Notes under the pieces: generated by a model
Told to the model about the DNA's origin: nothing
The model's input: the letters and a program-made list of their open reading frames with translations, nothing else
Databases searched by the model: none
Assembly: GCA_913047375.1 (NCBI GenBank)
Contig: CAJWTV010000003.1
Location: 19,336-83,335 of the forward strand
Length of the DNA: 64,000 nt
Direction: 5' to 3'
Source: an uncultured Polaribacter sp.
Lineage (GTDB): Bacteria; Bacteroidota; Bacteroidia; Flavobacteriales; Flavobacteriaceae
In this document: positions 1 to 9,544 of the stretch, one piece after another
Layout: every line of letters begins with the position of its first letter
Numbering within the stretch: position 1 is the first letter of the stretch
Position numbers and translations under genes: made by a program

Positions 1-441
1 TAATTGATTAATAGCTGCAGGTCTATAAACATCGCAACCCACCAACAAAACATCCTTCGATTTTTTAGTTTTTAAATAATTAGCTAATTTTCCTGAAAAA
101 GTAGTTTTTCCAGACCCTTGTAAACCAGACATTAAAATTATTGTAGGAGATCCACCCAAATTGATACCAACTGTTTCTCCGCCCATCAATTCGGCAAGCT
201 CGTCTTTGACTAACTTTACCATTAATTGACCCGGGTTTAGCGTAGTTAAAACATCTTGACCTAGTGCTTTTTCTTGAACTCTTTTAGTGAATTCTTTAGC
301 AATTTTAAAGTTAACATCTGCGTCTAATAGTGCTCTTCTAACTTCTTTTAATGTTTCGGCTACGTTAACTTCTGTAATTTTTCCGTGACCTTTTAGGGTG
401 TGAAGGGCTTTATCTAGTTTATCACTTAAATTATTAAACAT
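1..441 (-). CDS. ffh: Signal recognition particle protein Ffh (N-terminal part, truncated by window edge)
   Basis: Minus-strand reading from ATG at 441: MFNNLSDKLDKALHTLKGHGKITEVNVAETLKEVRRALLDADVNFKIAKEF...GLQGSGKTTFSGKLANYL...VLLVGCDVYRPAAINQ; SRP54 N domain and GTPase P-loop. Open at position 1. Confidence 0.97.
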   Translation of the reverse strand, partial: MFNNLSDKLDKALHTLKGHGKITEVNVAETLKEVRRALLDADVNFKIAKEFTKRVQEKALGQDVLTTLNPGQLMVKLVKDELAELMGGETVGINLGGSPTIILMSGLQGSGKTTFSGKLANYLKTKKSKDVLLVGCDVYRPAAINQL

Positions 442-542
442 AATTTGAATTCTTTTTTGGGTTACAAATATAAAAATTACTCTTCGCTTATAAAAGCTTA
501 GTCGGCTATAATAGTAAGTAATTATTTTATAAAATTAAAATT

Positions 543-1019
543 TTATTCATTAGGGATAAATAACAAAGCAGCTCCATTTATACAATGTCTTTTACCTGTT
601 GTTTTTCTTGGGCCATCATCAAAAGAATGTCCCAGATGACTCCCGCAGGTATAACATTTTAGCTCTGTTCTTGCATAGCCAATTTTATAATCAACATCTA
701 ATTCTACATTCTCCTTTATAGCTCTATCAAATGAAGGCCAACCAGAACCAGAATCAAATTTATTTTCAGATCTATATAATTTTGAGTTACATGCTGCACA
801 AACATAAACTCCTTTTTTAGAGATCTTATTTAATGGACTAGAATATGCTTTTTCAGTTCCAGATTCTCGAAGAACATAATATTGTATTTTACTTAATTTT
901 TTCTTCCATTCAGTATTAGTTTTGTTTACAGGGTATATTTTTTCAGCTTGCTTCTTTTGCGCATTAGTTGAACAACTAATAAAAAAAAGGATAGTTATAA
1001 TACCAACAATATTTTTCAT
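543..1019 (-). CDS. msrB: Peptide-methionine (R)-S-oxide reductase MsrB, lipoprotein-type signal
   Basis: SelR domain: two CxxC zinc motifs (CAAC, CYTC), GSGWPSF, catalytic KRHCINGAAL; N-terminal lipobox FFISC. Confidence 0.95.
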   Translation of the reverse strand: MKNIVGIITILFFISCSTNAQKKQAEKIYPVNKTNTEWKKKLSKIQYYVLRESGTEKAYSSPLNKISKKGVYVCAACNSKLYRSENKFDSGSGWPSFDRAIKENVELDVDYKIGYARTELKCYTCGSHLGHSFDDGPRKTTGKRHCINGAALLFIPNE

Positions 1020-1025
1020 TATTTT

Positions 1026-1904
1026 TTATTTTGAATTACTTTCGATAAAGTTTATAGTTTTATTAATAATATTTTGATCTCTTAAGATTCTAGTATGACC
1101 TAAGCCATTTGAAATTAATATACTTCCATTTATTAAATTTTCCTTAATATTATATGCACAGCTTACATCTACATCATTATCTTTTTCGTCATGAACTACT
1201 AATGTAGGTGTTTTATTTTTCTTTACTATTTTGTGTAATGCAAAATTAGAGATATTAATCTGCCATTTTTTTTGAAGATATTGTATTAGTTTTTTAGAAA
1301 TAATTCTTTTTAAACCCAAATCTCTTATAAAATTAGATATTATATCTTCAATTTTATCTCCAGCACCAATAGTGACTATAGTTTTAAACATTTCTTTATT
1401 AGCATTAGTGTTAACAATTGCCATACCACCAAAAGAATGACCGATAGCACTTTCAAATGGTCCAAATTCTTTATTAATAGCAGTAATAGTTTTAATATAT
1501 TCTATCATATTAGTAGTTCTTCCTGAAGATTTACCGTGTGCTGGAGCATCAAAAGAAACTACCATAAAACCTTTTTCTAATAATTTATTGGCAATCATAA
1601 ATAGCTGAGTTCTTCTTCCGGACCAGCCATGGGCTAAAAGCACTTTTTTATCCGAGAACCCATAACTTAAGATGTGAATGTTTTTATTGATCTCAGGAAT
1701 GAATAAAAATCTCTTTTGTGAGCTTTCATCCATAGCGATTTCTCTTTTTGGAGTTTTAAAATTAATAGGAGTTACAAATAATTTTGAAGCAAATATAACT
1801 ACTAATTTATGTGAAATAAATTGTAATAATCTAGCAAAAACTAAAACTAGTTTAGGAATTTGTATGCTTGGCTTTAAAACTTTAGCTTTAGTATTTACGC
1901 TCAT
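1026..1904 (-). CDS. Alpha/beta hydrolase
   Basis: LAHGWSGRRTQ, GHSFGG nucleophile elbow, SFDAPAHGKS, C-terminal GLGHTRIL His. Confidence 0.88.
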   Translation of the reverse strand: MSVNTKAKVLKPSIQIPKLVLVFARLLQFISHKLVVIFASKLFVTPINFKTPKREIAMDESSQKRFLFIPEINKNIHILSYGFSDKKVLLAHGWSGRRTQLFMIANKLLEKGFMVVSFDAPAHGKSSGRTTNMIEYIKTITAINKEFGPFESAIGHSFGGMAIVNTNANKEMFKTIVTIGAGDKIEDIISNFIRDLGLKRIISKKLIQYLQKKWQINISNFALHKIVKKNKTPTLVVHDEKDNDVDVSCAYNIKENLINGSILISNGLGHTRILRDQNIINKTINFIESNSK

Positions 1905-2071
1905 TAACGATTTGATTTATAAAACGTAAAACATTTACAACAAAATTAATTTAAAAATTTAAATAATTACTTACTATTTTAGTATTTATCTATTTGTGAT
2001 CTTAAGTTTTACTAGCTTAATAGAAAAAAAAACTTTTAGTATATTGTCTGCTGTTAATAAAAATAAAAATT

Positions 2072-3448
2072 ATGTTAAAAATTGGAGATAAAAAGTTAAT
2101 AAAAGCATGGGTATTTTATGATTGGGCTAACTCTGCTTACTCTCTAGTAATTACTACTGCTGTTTTTCCATTGTTTTATAGTGCCATTACGGATGGTAAA
2201 ACTGTCATTTTTTTAGGGATGGAATGGGACTCTCCAGCTACTTTATATAGTTATGCTCTTTCATTCTCTTTTTTAGTAGTAGCAATTTTGTCTCCAATTT
2301 TGTCTGCTATCGCAGATTATAAAGGAAACAAACTACAATTCATGAAGTTTTTTTGTTGGCTAGGAGGTATATCTGTAATGTCAATGTATTTTTTCGAAGA
2401 TTTAAATACTACCTGGATAGGTATTGTTTGTGTAATTTTTGCAAGTATTGGATTTTGGGCAAGTCTTGTTTTTTATAACTCTTATTTACCTGAGGTTGCT
2501 CACCCAGAAGATCAAGACGCTATAAGTGCCAAAGGTTTTATGTACGGTTATGCAGGTTCTATTATATTATTGATTTTTTGTTTAGGAATGATTTTAGCTC
2601 CAGAAATGTTTGGTTTTGATTTGAGCATTTCTAATACAATTCTTTTAAATGGGAGTGAAGCAGATATTGAATCGGCACTAGAAACCACTAAAAATATAGC
2701 TACTTTAAAAGCAATGAGAATTTCTTTTATATTGGTAGGTATTTGGTGGATAGGTTTTGCACAAGTAACTTTTAAAAAATTACCTAATAATATTCATAAT
2801 AGAAAACCAGAAAAAGATTTCATTTGGAAAGGTTTTAAAGAGTTGAAAAAAGTTTGGCTTGAGTTAAAGCATTATCCAACATTAAAAAACTTTCTAATTG
2901 CATACTTTTTACTTAGTGTAGGGGTACAAACTATAATTCTATTAGCAACTATTTTTGGTTCTTCAGAATTAGGTTTAGGAACTACCAGTTTAATTGTTAC
3001 CGTCTTATTAATTCAATTTATAGCAATTTTTGGAGCTTATATTTTTGCTAAAATCTCTAAGAGATATGGCAATTTTAAGGCTATAAAAATCACGTTATTT
3101 ATCTGGATTATAGTTTGTTTAGCTGCTTTTATGTTAGAAAAAGACCTTCCAGGTGTAGAAAATTATTTTTATGCTTTAGGTGGTCTATTAGGCTTGGTTT
3201 TAGGAGCAATACAGTCTTTAACTCGATCTACCTATTCTAAACTATTACCTAATACTGAGGATAGTACAACATATTTTAGTTTTTATGGTGTTACCGAAAA
3301 AATTTCGATTGTCTTAGGAACTTTTGTATTTGGATTTTTAATATATTTAACAGATTCTATGCAATGGAGCGTATTATCTTTAGGATTGTTTTTTGTGGCT
3401 TCCTTAATAGTTCTAAGTAGATTGAAAAGTACTGATCATGTATATTAA
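2072..3448 (+). CDS. MFS transporter, UMF1/Atg22-like family
   Basis: 458 aa polytopic protein; WVFYDWANSAYSLVITTAVFPLFY start and GAIQSLTRSTYSKLLPN are typical of the UMF1 family. Confidence 0.9.
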   Translation: MLKIGDKKLIKAWVFYDWANSAYSLVITTAVFPLFYSAITDGKTVIFLGMEWDSPATLYSYALSFSFLVVAILSPILSAIADYKGNKLQFMKFFCWLGGISVMSMYFFEDLNTTWIGIVCVIFASIGFWASLVFYNSYLPEVAHPEDQDAISAKGFMYGYAGSIILLIFCLGMILAPEMFGFDLSISNTILLNGSEADIESALETTKNIATLKAMRISFILVGIWWIGFAQVTFKKLPNNIHNRKPEKDFIWKGFKELKKVWLELKHYPTLKNFLIAYFLLSVGVQTIILLATIFGSSELGLGTTSLIVTVLLIQFIAIFGAYIFAKISKRYGNFKAIKITLFIWIIVCLAAFMLEKDLPGVENYFYALGGLLGLVLGAIQSLTRSTYSKLLPNTEDSTTYFSFYGVTEKISIVLGTFVFGFLIYLTDSMQWSVLSLGLFFVASLIVLSRLKSTDHVY

Positions 3449-4209
3449 TAAAATACTTTTCGAATAAAAATAAAGACAAAAATTAATACAGAATACCCTA
3501 CAAAAAAAGGAATTATAAAATTTTTTAAGTCCATCACTAAAAGGATACTTATTATAAGAAGTTGAAAGCCTAAGCCAAAAGTAGAAATTAATGTCATTAA
3601 CCAATTAGGAAATGGTCTACCTTTTGAAGCATTTCTATCAAGAGCATAAATGATTCTATCAAAAAGGCCATATAATATTTTATATAGGAAGAAAAGAATG
3701 TTTACGTTTTTTTGTTTTTCTCCCTTTAAGGCGATAGGTGTATCGTATTCAAACACTCTGCTTGTTGTATCTCCCCCAAATCTGTTTCTTAAAATCACAT
3801 AATAATAATTATATAAAGTTCCTTGTAATTGAATTCCAAAAAATGCTAGTAAAGTCAATTGAATACTCACTTCAGTTAGTTGCCACAAAGTTATAAATAT
3901 AATAAAGTTTAGAATAATATCTGATACTGAATCTAAGTAACGACCGGTATATGATGGTGTTTTTTTTATTCTGGCCAATTCACCATCTGCTGCATCTAAA
4001 ATAGATTTTAGAATTAGAAAAAACGCTGCTGCCCAATAGTAACCTTCAACTATGCAATACACTCCGAGTAGACCAGAAATAATAAATGCTATAGTAACAT
4101 CTACGGGTGTAAACTTTGAATGCTTTAGCGACTTTGCTATAATTCTGGCAATTGGTCTACCATAATCTGACAAGTCAATAAATTGGTAATCATTAGGTAA
4201 CTTAGACAT
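3445..4209 (-). CDS. CDP-alcohol phosphatidyltransferase family protein
   Basis: Motif DAADGELARIKKTPSYTGRYLDSVSD (D-x2-DG-x2-AR-x8-G-x3-D-x3-D). Confidence 0.9.
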   Translation of the reverse strand: MSKLPNDYQFIDLSDYGRPIARIIAKSLKHSKFTPVDVTIAFIISGLLGVYCIVEGYYWAAAFFLILKSILDAADGELARIKKTPSYTGRYLDSVSDIILNFIIFITLWQLTEVSIQLTLLAFFGIQLQGTLYNYYYVILRNRFGGDTTSRVFEYDTPIALKGEKQKNVNILFFLYKILYGLFDRIIYALDRNASKGRPFPNWLMTLISTFGLGFQLLIISILLVMDLKNFIIPFFVGYSVLIFVFIFIRKVFY

Positions 4210-4285
4210 AAATGCTTTTGATAGTGAGCATTTTTATCATCTTTAAAAGATATAAAACACCACAATATGATTTCTGAGCAAAAGT

Positions 4286-4317
4286 AAAAAAAGCATTACA
4301 ATAAAGTAATGCTTTTT
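4286..4317. terminator. Rho-independent terminator-like hairpin, bidirectional
   Basis: AAAAAGCATTA-caataaag-TAATGCTTTTT perfect 11-bp stem flanked by A/T runs. Confidence 0.75.
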
Positions 4318-4339
4318 GTACAATTATTTAATAGTATTG

Positions 4340-4450
4340 TTAAATAGTGAAATTAACTCCTAACACAATATTTCTACCTTGGTTAAAAATAGCATCATAC
4401 TTTAATCTAAAATTTTTATTTAATTCCAAGTTATTTTTTCCTCCTAATTC
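4340..4450 (-). pseudogene. Possible orphan C-terminus of an outer-membrane beta-barrel/TonB-type receptor
   Basis: Minus-frame reading ELGGKNNLELNKNFRLKYDAIFNQGRNIVLGVNFTI* with a stop at 4340-4342; no start or upstream body (TGA at 4451-4453); alternating beta-strand pattern. Confidence 0.55.
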
Positions 4451-5201
4451 TCATATTCAACATTTCTACCCCTAAAGAAAAAGCAATTGCAAAATATAAA
4501 TATCCTTTCGGTATTATACCCACCGACTGCCCAAAAATATTTGCATGAGATAGATGAGCTCCTTCCGCTATTAACATAAAGCCAATTAATATTAAAAAAG
4601 CTAAACCCAGCATTTGTATAGTTGGGTGATTACTTACAAAATCCCCTACAGGGTTGGCAAACAATAGCATAATACCCATTGATAAAATAACAGAAAAAAT
4701 CATAATAATCATTGCACCATTAACACCATTAGTCATTCCTACAGCAGTTAATATAGAGTCAAAAGAAAATACAATATTTATTAATGAAATTTGAATTATT
4801 GCCTGTTTAAGAGTGTATGCTTTTTTTGGAATTTCACTAGTCATATCTTCTTTTTTCCCCTCTACTTTATGATGAATTTCTTGAGTACTCTTATATAAAA
4901 GGAATATACCACCTCCAAATAGTATTAAGCTTTGACCTGTGAATCCAACTTGAATCCAACTCAGGTTAATTGTCCAAATAGGCGCTTTCATCGCGATTAA
5001 AAAAGAAATTCCAAACAAAAGAATAATCCTTAATAACATAGCTAGTACAAGGCCGATATTAGTTGCTTTTTTTCTTTTTTCTTTAGGTAATTTATTTGCT
5101 GCGATAGATATAAATATGATATTATCTATACCTAAAACAATCTCTAAAAAAGTTAATGTTAAAAGAGCAATCCAAGTATCTACTTGTAAAAATATTTCCA
5201 T
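4431..5201 (-). CDS. TerC family integral membrane protein
   Basis: TLTFLEIVLGIDNIIFISI, SFDSILTAVGM, FAIAFSLGVEMLNMR. Confidence 0.95.
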   Translation of the reverse strand: MEIFLQVDTWIALLTLTFLEIVLGIDNIIFISIAANKLPKEKRKKATNIGLVLAMLLRIILLFGISFLIAMKAPIWTINLSWIQVGFTGQSLILFGGGIFLLYKSTQEIHHKVEGKKEDMTSEIPKKAYTLKQAIIQISLINIVFSFDSILTAVGMTNGVNGAMIIMIFSVILSMGIMLLFANPVGDFVSNHPTIQMLGLAFLILIGFMLIAEGAHLSHANIFGQSVGIIPKGYLYFAIAFSLGVEMLNMRIRRKK

Positions 5202-5202
5202 T

Positions 5203-5574
5203 CTATTTTATTTTATAAATAGTTCCTTTTTTTGAAAACTTAGAAAACCCAATTTTTACAGTAAAATCATATGAGCCTTTTTTAATCTTATTAATTTGAA
5301 CAAACATAGGATCTTTTTGTAAATCGTTCTTAGGATTTATATATCGTAAAGTATAGAAAAAATTATTTTTCCAATTTATAGATAATGTATCTATTTCGTT
5401 GCCATGTTTGCTAATTTGAAGACTATCTGTTCTAATAATAGTTTCTTTAACAAATCCTTTTCCAGAAGGAATTTCAAACAGGCCAGTTTTAAATTGATCT
5501 GAATTATCTTTAATTTCTGAAGAACATGATGAAAATAATATAAAAAAAACTAGGAGACTAAATATGTATTTCAT
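5203..5574 (-). CDS. Hypothetical lipoprotein
   Basis: Lipobox LFSSC; tight spacing with purB and terC suggests an operon. Confidence 0.7.
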   Translation of the reverse strand: MKYIFSLLVFFILFSSCSSEIKDNSDQFKTGLFEIPSGKGFVKETIIRTDSLQISKHGNEIDTLSINWKNNFFYTLRYINPKNDLQKDPMFVQINKIKKGSYDFTVKIGFSKFSKKGTIYKIK

Positions 5575-6917
5575 TAAATTCCTGTATAATTTGCTGGCGT
5601 AATTACCTTTAATTCTTCTTTAATTTCTAACGAAACGTCAAGAGTATCAATAAAAGTAGCGATTGATTCCTTATTAATTGTTTCGTTTGTTCTTGTCAAT
5701 CCTTTTAATGCTTCGTATGGGTTAGGATACGCTTCTCTTCTTAATATAGTTTGAATTGCTTCTGCTACAACAGCCCAATTATTCTCTAGGTCTTGCGCAA
5801 ACTTGTCTTTGTTTAATAATAATTTATTTAAACCTTTTAAAGTGGATGTAAACGCAATAATAGTATGACCAAACGGAACACCTATATTTCTTAAAACAGT
5901 ACTATCAGTTAAATCTCTTTGTAATCGAGAAATAGGTAATTTTGCGGAAAAATGCTCAAAAATAGAATTTGCAATACCCAAATTACCTTCAGAATTTTCA
6001 AAATCAATAGGATTTACCTTGTGAGGCATAGCAGATGAACCAACTTCACCCGCTTTAATTTTTTGTTTAAAATAATCCATAGAAACATATGTCCAAAAAT
6101 CTCTATCTAAATCTAAAATAATTGTATTAATACGTTTTAAAGCATCAAATAAAGCAGCTAAATGATCATAATGTTCAATTTGTGTTGTCGGAAAAGAATG
6201 ATATAATCCAAGTTTTTCCTTTACAAATGTATTTCCAAACTTTTTCCAATCAATATTTTTATAGGCTACTTTATGAGCATTAAAATTACCAGTTGCACCA
6301 CCAAATTTTGCAGCATAAGTGATACTATCTAAAAATTTAAATTGTTCTCTTAACCTAACAACAAAAACATCTATTTCTTTTCCAAGTCTAGTTGGAGAAG
6401 CTGGCTGACCATGGGTTCTAGCGAGCATAGAAATATCCTTCCATTCGATTACTAATTCTTGTAGTTTTTCTAAAACTTCTAAATAATTAGGTATATATAT
6501 ATCATTCATTGCTTCCTTGACAGATAAAGGAATAGCTGTATTATTAATGTCTTGAGAGGTCAGGCCAAAATGAATAAACTCTTTAAATTTTTGTAAATTA
6601 AGGCGATCAAATTTTTCTTTTATAAAATATTCGACAGCTTTTACGTCATGATTAGTTATTTTTTCAATATCCTTAACCTTTTGAGCGTCAAGGGATGTAA
6701 AATCTATATAAATTTTACGCAATTCATTAAAAAGAGACGTATCGAAATCTACTAATTGAGGTAACGGAATTTCGCACAATGCAATGAAATACTCAATCTC
6801 TACTCTAACTCGATATTTAATTAAAGCTTCTTCCGAGAAGTAGTCTGCTAAATTCGCTACTTTATTTCTGTAACGGCCATCAATAGGGGAGATAGCATTC
6901 AATTTTGTTAGTCTCAT
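5574..6917 (-). CDS. purB: Adenylosuccinate lyase
   Basis: ISPIDGRYRNKV, ARTHGQPASPTRLGKE, signature GSSAMPHKVNP. Confidence 0.97.
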   Translation of the reverse strand: MRLTKLNAISPIDGRYRNKVANLADYFSEEALIKYRVRVEIEYFIALCEIPLPQLVDFDTSLFNELRKIYIDFTSLDAQKVKDIEKITNHDVKAVEYFIKEKFDRLNLQKFKEFIHFGLTSQDINNTAIPLSVKEAMNDIYIPNYLEVLEKLQELVIEWKDISMLARTHGQPASPTRLGKEIDVFVVRLREQFKFLDSITYAAKFGGATGNFNAHKVAYKNIDWKKFGNTFVKEKLGLYHSFPTTQIEHYDHLAALFDALKRINTIILDLDRDFWTYVSMDYFKQKIKAGEVGSSAMPHKVNPIDFENSEGNLGIANSIFEHFSAKLPISRLQRDLTDSTVLRNIGVPFGHTIIAFTSTLKGLNKLLLNKDKFAQDLENNWAVVAEAIQTILRREAYPNPYEALKGLTRTNETINKESIATFIDTLDVSLEIKEELKVITPANYTGI

Positions 6918-6939
6918 CTTTAAATTCTGTTGTTAACTA

Positions 6940-6971
6940 CAAAAATAAGTATTACATTATAATTTATTCAA
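6940..6971 (-). promoter_or_regulatory. Candidate Bacteroidota promoter for purB
   Basis: Minus strand TTG-N21-TATTTTTG (-33/-7 like) upstream of the purB ATG. Confidence 0.5.
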
Positions 6972-7040
6972 TAAAAGTTAAAAAATTCATTCTTTTAAAG
7001 TAGATAGTTCTTTATATATTTACACCTTCAAAAATAAATA

Positions 7041-8228
7041 ATGAAAAGAGTAGTTGTTGGTCTTTCTGGTGGAGTAGATAGTAGCGTTACAGCTTATCTT
7101 CTTAAAGAGTTAGGTTACGAAGTTATTGGCCTTTTTATGAAAAATTGGCATGATGATTCTGTCACTATTTCAAATGAATGTCCATGGTTAGAAGATAGTA
7201 ATGATGCAATGATCGTGGCGGAAAAACTAGGTATTCCTTTTCAGGTTGTAGATTTAAGCGAACAATATAAAGATCGTATAGTAGATTATATGTTTGCTGA
7301 ATATGGAAAAGGAAGAACTCCAAATCCAGATATACTTTGTAATAGGGAGATAAAGTTTGATGTTTTTATGGATATTGCCCTAAAATTAGGAGCAGATTAC
7401 GTCGCAACGGGTCATTATTGTAGAAAAGACGAAGAAGTTATTAATGGAAATTATATTTTTAAGCTTCTAGCTGGAAAAGATATAAATAAAGATCAATCTT
7501 ATTTTTTATGCCAATTATCTCAACAGCAGTTAACAAAAGCATTATTTCCTATTGGCGAACTAACAAAGCCAGAAGTAAGAGAAATTGCGAAAAGAGCCGG
7601 TTTAATTACAGCAGAGAAGAAAGACTCTCAAGGGTTGTGTTTTATCGGTAAAGTACGTTTACCTGAATTTTTACAACAAAAATTAGATCCTAAACAAGGC
7701 GTAGTTGTAACAATACCATCTAATTATTCAGAATATATTAAGCAAATTCCAAAGTTTGAAAGTAAAGAGGCAGAATTACATTATTTTTCTTCTAAATTTT
7801 CTTATAAGAAAACTGACGGAAAAATAGTTGGTATGCACCAAGGAGCTCACTATTTTACAAAAGGACAACGTAAAGGATTAAATATTGGTGGTACAAAAGA
7901 AGCGCTTTATGTCATAGATACCGATGTTTCACAGAATATAATATACACAGGGGAGGGAAAAAATCATTCAGGTCTATATAGAAAAGTATTATTTGTTTCT
8001 AACGACGAAATCCATTGGGTTCGTCCAGATTTAACCTTAAGGCCTGGAGAAAATATGAAAGTACAAGCAAGGATTAGATATAGACAAGACCTAGAAATAG
8101 CTACATTATATAGGTTTGAAAGTGGTTTATATGTTTCTTTTAAAAACAAACAATCTGCTATTCAAGAAGGACAGTTTGTTGCTTGGTACTCTGGAGATGA
8201 ATTATTAGGTTCCGGAGTTATTTCATAA
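7041..8228 (+). CDS. mnmA: tRNA-specific 2-thiouridylase MnmA
   Basis: [37 protein letters not shown]. Confidence 0.97.
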   Translation: MKRVVVGLSGGVDSSVTAYLLKELGYEVIGLFMKNWHDDSVTISNECPWLEDSNDAMIVAEKLGIPFQVVDLSEQYKDRIVDYMFAEYGKGRTPNPDILCNREIKFDVFMDIALKLGADYVATGHYCRKDEEVINGNYIFKLLAGKDINKDQSYFLCQLSQQQLTKALFPIGELTKPEVREIAKRAGLITAEKKDSQGLCFIGKVRLPEFLQQKLDPKQGVVVTIPSNYSEYIKQIPKFESKEAELHYFSSKFSYKKTDGKIVGMHQGAHYFTKGQRKGLNIGGTKEALYVIDTDVSQNIIYTGEGKNHSGLYRKVLFVSNDEIHWVRPDLTLRPGENMKVQARIRYRQDLEIATLYRFESGLYVSFKNKQSAIQEGQFVAWYSGDELLGSGVIS

Positions 8229-8237
8229 TTTAGCTTT

Positions 8238-9179
8238 ATGATAAATAAAATTACTCAGCTTTTTAAAATAGAATACCCTATAATTCAGGGGGGTATGATT
8301 TGGGTTTCAGGCTGGAAATTAGCTTCAGCAGTATCTAACTCTGGAGGATTAGGTTTAATAGGTGCTGGTTCAATGTACCCAGAAGTACTGCGAGAGCATA
8401 TTCAAAAATGCAAAAAAGCAACTCAAAAACCTTTTGGTGTAAATGTGCCAATGCTATACCCAGATATTGAAAAAATAATAGATATTATAGTTGAGGAAGG
8501 TGTAAAAATAGTTTTTACTTCTGCAGGAAACCCTAAAACATGGACCTCATTTTTAAAAGAAAAAGGAATTATAGTTGTACATGTAGTAAGCTCTGTTAAG
8601 TTTGCTTTAAAAGCTCAAAACGAAGGAGTAGATGCCATCGTATGTGAAGGTTTTGAAGCTGGTGGTCATAATGGAAGAGAAGAGTCTACTAGTTTTACCT
8701 TGATTCCAATGGTGAAAAAAGCAATAACAATTCCTGTAATTTCTGCAGGTGGTATTGCCTCTGGTAAAGGAATGTTAGCTGCTATGGTTTTAGGTGCTGA
8801 TGGTGTTCAAATCGGAAGTAGGTTTGCTGCAACAATAGAATCCTCTGCTCATCAAAAATTTAAAGAATCAATTTTAAAAGTTAAAGACGGAGGCACAGAG
8901 TTAACATTAAAACAGTTAGCACCTGTTAGATTAATTAAAAATGAATTTTATAATCAAATCCAGGATTTATATCAAAAAAAGCCTTCTAAAGAAGAACTTA
9001 AGAAATTATTAGGAAGGGGTAGAGCAAAAAAAGGGATGTTTGAAGGAGATTTATTTGAAGGTGAGCTAGAAATTGGACAAATTGCAGGAATTATTGATGA
9101 AATACTACCAGTAAAAAATGTTTTTGAAGAGATTCTAAATGAATTTAATACCTCTAAGTTGTTGTTTATTAGTAGCTAA
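8238..9179 (+). CDS. Nitronate monooxygenase / FabK-like FMN TIM-barrel oxidoreductase
   Basis: YPIIQGGMIWVSG, EGFEAGGHNG, PVISAGGIASGKGMLAAMVLGADGVQIGSRF. Confidence 0.9.
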   Translation: MINKITQLFKIEYPIIQGGMIWVSGWKLASAVSNSGGLGLIGAGSMYPEVLREHIQKCKKATQKPFGVNVPMLYPDIEKIIDIIVEEGVKIVFTSAGNPKTWTSFLKEKGIIVVHVVSSVKFALKAQNEGVDAIVCEGFEAGGHNGREESTSFTLIPMVKKAITIPVISAGGIASGKGMLAAMVLGADGVQIGSRFAATIESSAHQKFKESILKVKDGGTELTLKQLAPVRLIKNEFYNQIQDLYQKKPSKEELKKLLGRGRAKKGMFEGDLFEGELEIGQIAGIIDEILPVKNVFEEILNEFNTSKLLFISS

Positions 9180-9231
9180 TAGTGATTTCTGTTTTTTTTA
9201 TTAAAATGTGTGTTTTTTAATTTAATGATAT

Positions 9232-9239
9232 TATATTTG
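9232..9239 (+). promoter_or_regulatory. Candidate -7 box for the cold-shock gene
   Basis: TATATTTG matches the TAnnTTTG consensus upstream of the csp ATG; no clear -33 element seen. Confidence 0.4.
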
Positions 9240-9293
9240 CATTTCATAAAATGTTGTTAGTAATTAAATTAACAGCACAATAATTTTTTTAAA

Positions 9294-9485
9294 ATGAGTA
9301 AAGGAACCGTAAAATTTTTCAATGAATCTAAAGGATTTGGATTTATAACAGAAGAAGGATCAGAAAAAGAACATTTTGTACATGTTTCAGGTTTAATCGA
9401 CGAAATTCGTGAGAATGACGAAGTTGAATTTGACTTACAAGATGGTAGAAAAGGATTAAACGCAGTAAATGTAAAAGTAATTTAA
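9294..9485 (+). CDS. Cold-shock domain protein
   Basis: 63 aa: KGTVKFFNESKGFGFITEEG...HFVHVSGL (RNP1/RNP2). Confidence 0.97.
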   Translation: MSKGTVKFFNESKGFGFITEEGSEKEHFVHVSGLIDEIRENDEVEFDLQDGRKGLNAVNVKVI

Positions 9486-9510
9486 TATATACTTATTTAA
9501 TTTTTAATGA

Positions 9511-9537
9511 AAAATCCTGCAATTTGCGGGATTTTTT
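9511..9537. terminator. Rho-independent terminator downstream of csp
   Basis: AAAATCCTGC-aattt-GCGGGATTTTTT hairpin plus T run. Confidence 0.85.
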
Positions 9538-9544
9538 ATGCTCT

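Noticed and set aside
1678-1929. Short ORFs antisense to real genes (also 3413-3604, 7964-8149, 25710-25904, 29151-29441, 30761-31021, 32631-32849, 33150-33350, 33423-33698, 36529-36729, 40402-40749, 41438-41626, 41979-42263, 44443-44643, 47837-48070, 48652-48849, 50175-50381, 51823-52038, 52930-53121, 56043-56228, 56876-57118, 57152-57400, 59324-59572, 62060-62533)
   Set aside because: They lie within or across well-supported CDSs in another frame or strand and show no recognisable domains or independent signals.
4431-5201. TerC read as part of a tellurite-resistance island
   Set aside because: No other ter genes nearby; solitary TerC-family proteins are common housekeeping or metal-export proteins.
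8238-9179. Call as dedicated FabK enoyl-ACP reductase
   Set aside because: Nitronate monooxygenase and FabK cannot be separated confidently by eye, so kept generic.
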